This document shows positions 26,440-33,678 of a DNA stretch of 64,000 bases, one piece after another; position 1 is the stretch's first letter; each line of letters opens with the position of its first letter. The notes below the pieces were generated by a model. The model was not told where the DNA came from. It saw only the letters and a list, made by a program, of their open reading frames with translations, and searched no databases. The DNA lies in assembly GCA_017617635.1 (NCBI GenBank), contig JAFZVW010000051.1, positions 1-64,000 of the forward strand, in the 5' to 3' direction. The position numbers were made by a program, and so were the translations under genes. This DNA comes from Bacteroidaceae bacterium (GTDB taxonomy: Bacteria; Bacteroidota; Bacteroidia; Bacteroidales; Bacteroidaceae).

Positions 26440-27771
26440 TTAAAGCTGATTAATTACTGAATCTATCTGTTCGCGTGTATTTTTTTCTGTACATGCTATG
26501 GTAAAGCAATTGTCCAAATCCTGTGTTGGAACTCCGAACAGGATTCCAGCTTCGGTCATTCTTATACGAATATCATCATCGCCAGTATAACGGAGAGTGA
26601 ATTCGTTTAGAAAGGGTTTGTCAGGGAATACTTCAACAAACTTGCCGCTTTTGATTAGTTCGTCATGCATATAATGCGCTGCGCTATAGCCCTGCCGGTT
26701 TACTTGCTCGAGGCCTTTCTGTCCCATGAGGCTTAGATAGCATGCAATATACAGGCACATAAAACCTTGCGCAGTACAGATATTGCTCGTTGCCTTTTCG
26801 CGACGGATATGTTGCTCACGCGCCTGCATTGTAAGAACAAAGGCCCGTTTGCCGTCAGCATCCGTAGTTGCACCTACAAGACGCCCCGGCATTTTACGTA
26901 CAAGAGCATTCCTGGTACACAAATAACCTATATAAGGACCTCCGTATCCCATAGGCACACCAAGGCTCTGAGCATCACCGCATGCAATGTCGGCTCCCCA
27001 TTCCCCCGGTGACTTAAGTACACCCAGTGCAGATGCAACAGTATTGACCGCAAGCAGGGTGTTGTGTTCATGACAAAAATCAGCAAGTCCAGTGAAATCT
27101 TCGATTATGCCAAATCGGTTGGGCTGTGCGACAACAAGTCCTGCGACGTCTTCATTTTCAATTAAATCCTTCACTGCCTGTTGATCCATTATTCCATCCT
27201 TTTGTGGAATTTCGACGAGATCAATGCCATGGAAACCGGCATATGTACGAACTACCTGGAGGACGTTTTCATTGAATGTACTTGAAATCAGGACACGATT
27301 ACGTTTTTTGGAGGCAGAAACGCACATCATCATAGCCTCTGCGGTCGCCGTTGAACCGTCATACATTGATGCATTGCTGATATCCATGCCGGTAAGGCGT
27401 GCCATCATCGTCTGATATTCAAATATGTATAGCAATGTACCCTGACTTATTTCAGCCTGATAAGGTGTGTAACTTGTACTGAACTCGCTACGCGATGCAA
27501 GATATGGTACAAGACTTGGTGTATAGTGGTCATAGACACCTGAACCTGCAAAACATGTAAGTATACGGTTCTTTTCAGCCATTCCATGAATAATGTTGCG
27601 AACTTCAACCTCGCTCTTATGCGATGGAATATCCAACTGACGATGAAGTTTCAGTTCCTCTGGAATTTCTGCATAAAGTTCGTCTAACGACTTCACACCG
27701 ATGATATCCAACATCTGCTGGATATCATCGGATGTATGGGGAAAATACTTGAACATAGTATTATTGTCCAA
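26440..27771 (-). CDS. gcvPA: Glycine dehydrogenase (decarboxylating) subunit 1
   Basis: 443 residues that correspond to the N-terminal half of P protein: FKYFPHTSDDIQQML at the start, the FAGSGVYDHYTPSLVPYL segment, YTPYQAEISQGTLLYIFEYQTMM, and GADIACGDAQSLGVPMGYGGP. This half lacks the PLP lysine, as expected, and pairs with GcvPB. It starts 17 bases after gcvH. Confidence 0.96.
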   Translation of the reverse strand: MDNNTMFKYFPHTSDDIQQMLDIIGVKSLDELYAEIPEELKLHRQLDIPSHKSEVEVRNIIHGMAEKNRILTCFAGSGVYDHYTPSLVPYLASRSEFSTSYTPYQAEISQGTLLYIFEYQTMMARLTGMDISNASMYDGSTATAEAMMMCVSASKKRNRVLISSTFNENVLQVVRTYAGFHGIDLVEIPQKDGIMDQQAVKDLIENEDVAGLVVAQPNRFGIIEDFTGLADFCHEHNTLLAVNTVASALGVLKSPGEWGADIACGDAQSLGVPMGYGGPYIGYLCTRNALVRKMPGRLVGATTDADGKRAFVLTMQAREQHIRREKATSNICTAQGFMCLYIACYLSLMGQKGLEQVNRQGYSAAHYMHDELIKSGKFVEVFPDKPFLNEFTLRYTGDDDIRIRMTEAGILFGVPTQDLDNCFTIACTEKNTREQIDSVINQL

Positions 27772-27788
27772 TAAAGGTTCCTGGTTAT

Positions 27789-28166
27789 TTAGTCGCAGAT
27801 TGCTTCGTAAGCCTTGGCATCCATAAGGTTGGCAAGCTCAGAGGGATTGCTGAGCTGAACCTTCATAATCCAGTTCTCGAAAGCTTCCTGATTGATAAGT
27901 TCAGGTGAATTTTCAAGTGCCTCGTTAATTTCAACGACTGTTCCACTTACAGGAGAAAACAAGTCACTGGCTGCCTTTACACTCTCGACTGCACCAAATT
28001 CCTCGCCTGCAGTTACTTCGTCATCCACTTCGGGCATGTCAACATATACTACGTTGCCCAGCTGCCCCTGTGCATAGTCAGTAATACCTACATAACCGTA
28101 TTCACCTTCAACTTTAACATACTCATGACTCTCGCTGTAGTAGAGTCCTTCGATTACTTTTGCCAT
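27789..28166 (-). CDS. gcvH: Glycine cleavage system H protein
   Basis: 125 residues, normal length. The lipoyl-accepting lysine is K64 in AVESVKAASDLFSP, and the domain shows YSESHEYVKVEGEYGYVGITDYAQGQLG at its start. It carries the aminomethyl group between P and T proteins. The operon-encoded lipoate ligase (31840-32601) is the obvious enzyme to modify it. Confidence 0.97.
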   Translation of the reverse strand: MAKVIEGLYYSESHEYVKVEGEYGYVGITDYAQGQLGNVVYVDMPEVDDEVTAGEEFGAVESVKAASDLFSPVSGTVVEINEALENSPELINQEAFENWIMKVQLSNPSELANLMDAKAYEAICD

Positions 28167-28185
28167 AAAATTTAGTTTTTTCAGA

Positions 28186-29277
28186 TTATTTTTTATAATT
28201 TTTCTCGTAGAAGCGTTTTTTGATTACAGTACCGGGGAATACTTTTTTTCGAATTTGTATACCTACTTGAGTACCTAACTTTGCATAATCAATATTTACG
28301 AGTGCCATACAGACACTCTTGCCTGTTGAAATGCTGTTGTAGCCGGTCGTAACCTCTCCTATTTCCTTGTCACCTGCAACAACTTTGTATCCATGACGCG
28401 GAATAGCCTTGTCCCGGAGTTCAATACCAACTATCTTGCGAGAAACGCCCTCTGCTTTCTGGCGTGCTACAACATCTTTGCCTATAAAATCAGGTTTATC
28501 TGTCTTTACAAACATGCCAAGACCCGCTTCAATAGGTGTAAGATTATCGGTAAGTTCGTCTCCGTAAAGTGGCAGACCGACTTCAAAACGCAGTGTATCA
28601 CGACATCCCAGACCACACGGCTTTGCTGCACCGCTCTCAATCAGTTTGTCCCAGTTTTTTTGAATAAATGAATGAGAACCATATATTTCAAATCCGTCTT
28701 CACCCGTATAACCTGTGCGACTTATGATTATTGTCTCACCGTCAATTTCTATTTTCTTGAAGGTATAGAAAACGAGTTCCTTGCACTCAATGCCTAGAAT
28801 ATTTTTGACAACGTCTTCGCTCTTAGGACCTTGTATAGCAAGCTGTCCATAATAATTGCTCTGATTTTCTGTAACAACGTCAAATGATTTGGCCTGTTCG
28901 CTGATCCATGCGTAATCTTTATCAATGTTTGCTGCATTGATTACAAGGAAGAAACGTTCATCACCTTCTTTGTATACCAGCAAATCATCGATTGTACCGC
29001 CTGTTGGGTGCAACATCATACCATAATAAATCTTGCCTACTGGAGCATCAGATATATCGTTTGTAAATATATACTGGACGAAATCCTCTGCCTGGGGACC
29101 GGTTACAAGAACCTCGCCCATGTGGCTGACATCAAATACACCACATGCTGTACGTACCGCCATATGCTCGTCAACAATATCCGTATATTGTATTGGCATA
29201 TTGAAACCTCCGAAACTCACCATTTTTGCACCCAGTGCATTGTGTCTCTCCCAGAGACAGGTTTTCTTGTCTTCCAT
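28186..29277 (-). CDS. gcvT: Aminomethyltransferase (glycine cleavage T protein)
   Basis: 363 residues, normal for GcvT. Landmarks: GFNMPIQYTDIVDEHMAVRTACGVFDVSHMGE (folate site), LIKTGYTGEDGFEI-type segment (here SRTGYTGEDGFEIYG), and a C-terminal barrel with YNSISTGKSVCMALV. It releases ammonia and transfers the one-carbon unit to tetrahydrofolate. It begins 19 bases after the secreted metallophosphoesterase gene and is followed by gcvH after 19 bases. No glycine riboswitch can be placed in such a short gap. Confidence 0.96.
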   Translation of the reverse strand: MEDKKTCLWERHNALGAKMVSFGGFNMPIQYTDIVDEHMAVRTACGVFDVSHMGEVLVTGPQAEDFVQYIFTNDISDAPVGKIYYGMMLHPTGGTIDDLLVYKEGDERFFLVINAANIDKDYAWISEQAKSFDVVTENQSNYYGQLAIQGPKSEDVVKNILGIECKELVFYTFKKIEIDGETIIISRTGYTGEDGFEIYGSHSFIQKNWDKLIESGAAKPCGLGCRDTLRFEVGLPLYGDELTDNLTPIEAGLGMFVKTDKPDFIGKDVVARQKAEGVSRKIVGIELRDKAIPRHGYKVVAGDKEIGEVTTGYNSISTGKSVCMALVNIDYAKLGTQVGIQIRKKVFPGTVIKKRFYEKNYKK

Positions 29278-29296
29278 AATATTTTATTTCTTGAAT

Positions 29297-31861
29297 TTAT
29301 TTTCCTACAATTCCACTGATATTGTATTTTTTCGAATCTCGGATGATTATTATCTGTTTCCCATCAAAGAATTTGCCGCTCTCTGTTTTTTCGGAATGAT
29401 CCCAGGACAAACTTTTTACAGCGGTTGTGGAGGACGATGGTTCTATTAGGAATTTAGTGGCAGATTTGTTGCAATAAAAGTTTACATCATTTGCATCAAC
29501 ACCAAGGTATCCTGTCTTGGTGGCTTCCTTCTGGTAGAAAACATAGCTGTCGTCACTTTTTGTTATTGTCCAACAGACAGGAGCTTCACTGATTGTCGCA
29601 TTCCATGTCCAGGCACCTAAATAACAACCGCTCATATTCCGTTGAGCGTTGATATAATAATACCCCTTGGCCTGATATGCAATATAGTTGTCGACAGGAG
29701 TTGTACTACGCAGAGCATGCGGAGAGGCTGAACCGGTAATTTTCAGATATGCTCCGTATGTATTATCAGGAACATTCTTGAGCGCAATGACGTATGCTGT
29801 TTCCGGATCAAAGAGTTTTTCATAATAATCAACTTCTATGCATTGCTCTTTGAAATGTATTTCACCGGGTTCGAAGCCAGCCTGTTCTCCGGCCATAAGC
29901 TCTGATTTATCGATTTCAGACGTAACCTTAATTATTTCTCCATCTTTATAGTGAATACCATTGTAAATGACAGATCCGTCTGGAATATTGCTCTTTACCA
30001 AATAGTCTATTGTAGGCTGTTCCTGTGTATATGAGAGTATAACATTATAGCTAGGGTCAATTGTAATTTTTGTATACAGTAAGTCGACTGTCTTTGCCGT
30101 CAGTTGTTCTTCACTAAGCGTTGAATGTGTGGTGAACGTATCTCCGTTGTGATACTCGCTGCCATTAAATATTACTGCGCCTTCGTCGCTTCCTGTTACA
30201 CTGACAGTATATGTTAGGAGATTTGCCTTTTGTGTTGCACGTCTAATGACAAAAGGCTTAATAGGATCGGAAATAGTCGGAGATACGGCGGTATACTCAA
30301 GATGTCCTGTCTGGCCATAGTTTTTCATGTCCAGCATTATGCTGTCGTTATATACGCGAACTATAAGCGCTTGTATCACCTGTGGTTCACCGGTACCTGG
30401 GCTTACATTGGTTTCAAGGTTGTTGTATCTCATAGAACCCATGAAACATGAAGTGAAACTCTTGCTCCAATTTCTTTCCAATGTCCACTGAATTGTTGTG
30501 TTGGTTTTAATTGCTAATGTATCTATTGCATGCTTGGTGTTTGTAGTCAATCCATAATAGGAAGGTCCCGAACTGTTGCTATAGTAACTGGTTTTCATAA
30601 TGTAAAGGGTGGAGTCCTTAGCACTATGGGCAATGTATAGATAGTTCTTTCCGTATTTAAGATTGTGTATATCTGTTATTCTCGCTGCCGTAGTATCACT
30701 GACAAACTCATAGATGTAACCATACTTGTAATCTTCGTTACCCGATTCCTTGTTTGTCGAGAATCTGTTTGTAGTCCCGCAAAATATGAAATAACCGCTA
30801 TCATCCTTGAAAGCAAACCGGCCGGGATAATTGGTTCCGCCACTGATCAATGACCAGTTAAAGGCTTGTGCTGTTGGTTTTATAGTGCTTCCTCCTGTAA
30901 TATACTTATTTGTGTTAAGTCCCTTGATGTAACATGTGCTTATTAAAGTTGAATCGGTTATAATCTTACCATTGTTGTCATATTCTGTCACACGTTGGGA
31001 AACAGCATCCGTTATGTAGCTCTTCTTTGACGCACTGCTATGGTCATGTCCATATAAATAGACAATACCAGGATGCCTTGCTAATGCTGTGGTAAGTATT
31101 TTTGTCGCATTGTTATCCAAAAGTGTTTTATTGGTAGTTGCGCCAATACTGCCAGGCAATGGCAAATGGTTGATGTAGAAGATGGTCTTTTTTCTTTCCG
31201 GATCTATCTCATCCAGTTTGGTTGCAACCCATTCGCATGATGTCTGGCTGTCCCGGTAATCCCATGCGTCCTTGAAAAAATACTTGCCGCAATTATGTAC
31301 TACAAAATCAAATCCTCCAATCTGATAGTGGTAGGCAGCCAAAAGTTTTACAGAATCCTGCAAGGCATTTGCTGCCATTTCATAGAAACATTCATCAGAT
31401 GTCAGAAACCCGGTTTGACTACGCATAGGATATGAATAGAAATCACCTGCGACATAATTCTTTGGCAGATTGTCGTGGTTTGCAACCTCAAAATCATGAT
31501 TGCCAATTGTATATATTATTGGGGTACGCACAGCATCTGCAGGAAAAGCATTTATTGTATGATTTGCCATCAATTCGCGTACCTTTTTCCAGTTAGTTTC
31601 TGCAATTGTCGCATCACTGGAATAGTCTCCGCCAAGTACAAGGGCATCAATCCGTTCTGTTTCCCTTATTTTGTTGATAGAGTTAATGAATGATGAACGT
31701 AATCTGATGTTATTCACATTACTAGGAGTAATCATTCCTTCCTGGGCATGAGAATCACTAAGGCATGCAAATGTAAAGACAGGTTCTGTATTCTGTGCAT
31801 ACAAAAAAGCATGCATTGCTATAAAGAGAACAACCAAGACTAATTTTCTTTGTAATACCAT
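29297..31861 (-). CDS. Secreted calcineurin-type metallophosphoesterase with accessory C-terminal domains
   Basis: 854 residues. A signal peptide (about 1-22, ending FLYAQ) precedes a metallophosphoesterase domain (about 27-280) with D36-S-H38, GGD at 77-79, GNHD at 120-123, NHLPLP and GHDHS. The rest is beta-rich: a region with TVSVTGSDEGAVIFNG repeats, then a possible ricin-like trefoil (YYYINAQRNMSGCYLGAWTWN), and a tail FFDGKQIIIIRDSKKYNISG. That tail resembles short Prevotella secretion/anchoring ends. Its substrate is unknown. The start overlaps the lipoate-ligase stop by 22 bases, so it is embedded in the glycine cleavage operon. Confidence 0.82.
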   Translation of the reverse strand: MVLQRKLVLVVLFIAMHAFLYAQNTEPVFTFACLSDSHAQEGMITPSNVNNIRLRSSFINSINKIRETERIDALVLGGDYSSDATIAETNWKKVRELMANHTINAFPADAVRTPIIYTIGNHDFEVANHDNLPKNYVAGDFYSYPMRSQTGFLTSDECFYEMAANALQDSVKLLAAYHYQIGGFDFVVHNCGKYFFKDAWDYRDSQTSCEWVATKLDEIDPERKKTIFYINHLPLPGSIGATTNKTLLDNNATKILTTALARHPGIVYLYGHDHSSASKKSYITDAVSQRVTEYDNNGKIITDSTLISTCYIKGLNTNKYITGGSTIKPTAQAFNWSLISGGTNYPGRFAFKDDSGYFIFCGTTNRFSTNKESGNEDYKYGYIYEFVSDTTAARITDIHNLKYGKNYLYIAHSAKDSTLYIMKTSYYSNSSGPSYYGLTTNTKHAIDTLAIKTNTTIQWTLERNWSKSFTSCFMGSMRYNNLETNVSPGTGEPQVIQALIVRVYNDSIMLDMKNYGQTGHLEYTAVSPTISDPIKPFVIRRATQKANLLTYTVSVTGSDEGAVIFNGSEYHNGDTFTTHSTLSEEQLTAKTVDLLYTKITIDPSYNVILSYTQEQPTIDYLVKSNIPDGSVIYNGIHYKDGEIIKVTSEIDKSELMAGEQAGFEPGEIHFKEQCIEVDYYEKLFDPETAYVIALKNVPDNTYGAYLKITGSASPHALRSTTPVDNYIAYQAKGYYYINAQRNMSGCYLGAWTWNATISEAPVCWTITKSDDSYVFYQKEATKTGYLGVDANDVNFYCNKSATKFLIEPSSSTTAVKSLSWDHSEKTESGKFFDGKQIIIIRDSKKYNISGIVGK

Positions 31862-32601
31862 TGCTCAATCCTTTCTATTTCCAAAACATCTGTTTCCGTT
31901 AATTCAAGTACATTGTTCGTAAGGTAACCCTCAATTTTGTTTCTGAGTTCTTCAATGCCAAACGTAAAATAATTCTTCAAGAGAGCAACTCTTTGCCTAA
32001 CGCTCTCCACACCATGCCTTTTAAGTTTTTCTGTGGGTGGAATCAAGGCTCCTGTCATCATCTCGAAGGCAGTGTCATATAACATAGTCCCGTGCATGAT
32101 ATTACTATTTGCAAGATGGTAGAAGGCATTTCCACATACTTTTCCGGCAGATTGGGACTTTGTGATATCCGATTTCTTAGGTTCTAATATAATATCGTTG
32201 CGTCCTGTTGCATATGCAGGAGCGCCAAAGGCAGTAAGCATCTCGGCAATCTTTTGAGAGTACTCCAGAAATAAAGGTTCGACAGGGCCACCCTCTGTAA
32301 TCAAACTTGTCATAATATTGCCTCCGTCGGCATATATGGCACCGCCTCCACTCTTGCGACGTATTACATCAATATTATGTGTTCTACAGAAATCTACATT
32401 AATTTCATTTTGCAACACCTGATTGCGTCCATAGACAACAGTCGGAGCAATAATCCATGTAAACAAATAGTTTCTGTTGTCATATTTCCGGGTTAATTCT
32501 GCCAAATATTCCTCAGCAGCAAGGTAGAATGCTGCACGGCGTGCATTACACCCTTCGGGAAAAGCAACCATTGTTGCAGGAAAAAGTGGATTTTGCACCA
32601 T
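31840..32601 (-). CDS. Lipoate--protein ligase family protein
   Basis: 253 residues with the lipoate-ligase/octanoyltransferase fold: RRKSGGGAIYAD (residues 81-92, adenylate and lipoate binding), GRNDIIL, the catalytic lysine K154 in SAGKVCGNAFY, and HGTMLYD. It is shorter than E. coli LplA (337-338 aa), with a reduced C-terminal domain, and has about ten extra residues before the catalytic Lys. It should attach lipoate to GcvH, whose gene lies in the same operon. Whether it uses free lipoate or an octanoyl donor is not settled. A TATATTTG -7-like box sits at 32659-32652 on the minus strand. Confidence 0.88.
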   Translation of the reverse strand: MVQNPLFPATMVAFPEGCNARRAAFYLAAEEYLAELTRKYDNRNYLFTWIIAPTVVYGRNQVLQNEINVDFCRTHNIDVIRRKSGGGAIYADGGNIMTSLITEGGPVEPLFLEYSQKIAEMLTAFGAPAYATGRNDIILEPKKSDITKSQSAGKVCGNAFYHLANSNIMHGTMLYDTAFEMMTGALIPPTEKLKRHGVESVRQRVALLKNYFTFGIEELRNKIEGYLTNNVLELTETDVLEIERIEQWYYKEN

Positions 32602-32698
32602 GGCGAAGAAAAAATTTTATTACAGAAGTATATTACTTGATAACGTGCACACAAATATACAATTTTTTTATATAATGATATATATTAAAAGAAAGATT

Positions 32699-33571
32699 TT
32701 ATGCGCGTAAAGTGATAAACATACCTCCAATAAGTATAAACAAACCAATTACTGCCATAATGGTAATAGGTTCATTAAGTGCAACAGATGCAATTATAAG
32801 TGTAATAGAACTTTGAAAGAAAATATAGTTGGTGGCACGAAATGTTCCGATGGTGTTTAATGTCCAGTTCCATGCAACGTAGCATATTGTGCTTGCAACA
32901 AGACCAAGAAAAACTATGTTACAGAATATAATAGGGTGGGATAGATTCGCAATGTTAATTGTGTGATGCTTGCTGAATAAAACAAAAGGTAGGATAGTAA
33001 GTGATCCGTAAAAGAAAACTTTCCGTGTTATAAAATCGCTTGAATATCTTCCATTAACGTATGTAATTAATAAAGAATATGTTGCCCACGTCAATGCTGC
33101 AAAGATTGCAAGTGTATCACCTAATGGGTTGAGGTGCAGAACAAATTGACCGTTGAGAACGACAAGAGTCATTCCGGTAAATGCAATTAATGCCCCTACG
33201 ATTTGTCTGCCCGTTGGACGCATCTCGTGCCTAATGCAACCGACTAATAGCATGGTGAGTAGAGGGCATGAACCTACCAGAATACTAACATTGGATGATG
33301 TGTCATAAACAAGTGCATTGTTTTCGGCAAGAAAATATATGCTTCCACCTGTTATGCCAAGTCCTACCATAATCAGTTCGTCTTTAAAACTATAACTGAA
33401 TATCCTCTTATGCGAAAAGAGTAACAACGAAAAATATGCAAGCAAAAAGCGTGATAGGAAAATTTCGTCTGGGGATATTCCATGATTGAGCAGTATTTTA
33501 CTGCTTACAAACGTTGTCCCCCAAATTGATATAACAAGTATTGCTACAATATGTCCCAGCCAGTTTTTCAA
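32699..33571 (-). CDS. DMT-superfamily (EamA) transporter
   Basis: 290 residues with ten predicted membrane helices as two EamA repeats. Landmarks are SIWGTTFVSSKILL in helix 1 and WATYSLLITY at the repeat junction. Members export metabolites such as amino acids; the substrate cannot be told. The start codon is TTG at 33571 (TTG AAA AAC TGG). The frame upstream closes with a stop and holds no ATG or GTG, and homologues begin at this point. The gene stands alone, with a 97-base gap before the lipoate-ligase operon. Confidence 0.85.
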   Translation of the reverse strand: MKNWLGHIVAILVISIWGTTFVSSKILLNHGISPDEIFLSRFLLAYFSLLLFSHKRIFSYSFKDELIMVGLGITGGSIYFLAENNALVYDTSSNVSILVGSCPLLTMLLVGCIRHEMRPTGRQIVGALIAFTGMTLVVLNGQFVLHLNPLGDTLAIFAALTWATYSLLITYVNGRYSSDFITRKVFFYGSLTILPFVLFSKHHTINIANLSHPIIFCNIVFLGLVASTICYVAWNWTLNTIGTFRATNYIFFQSSITLIIASVALNEPITIMAVIGLFILIGGMFITLRA

Positions 33572-33598
33572 ATTTAATCTATGTTTTGCTTAAAAGAT

Positions 33599-33640
33599 AT
33601 AACATCCCGATGTTCAAATTCATGAGCAACGGGATGTTAT
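33599..33640 (-). terminator. Hairpin terminator after the large secreted protein gene
   Basis: ATAACATCCCG and CGGGATGTTAT form an 11-base stem (33599-33609 with 33630-33640). On the minus strand it follows the 866-aa gene by about 38 bases and is followed by a T-rich ATCTTTT. The same ATCTTTT could double as a weak -7 box for the transporter. Confidence 0.7.
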
Positions 33641-33678
33641 TTGTAGAAATGTTAATTTATCAGATCTCTGATTTGAAA

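Noticed and set aside
32602..32698. Glycine or lipoate riboswitch ahead of the gcv operon
   Set aside because: The 97-base gap is AT-rich and shows no tandem aptamer-like stems; the gap before gcvT is only 19 bases.
33569..33576. Minus-strand TAAATTTG at the transporter start as a -7 box
   Set aside because: It overlaps the TTG start codon, so transcription would begin inside the gene. The first helix begins directly after the TTG, so a later start is unlikely.
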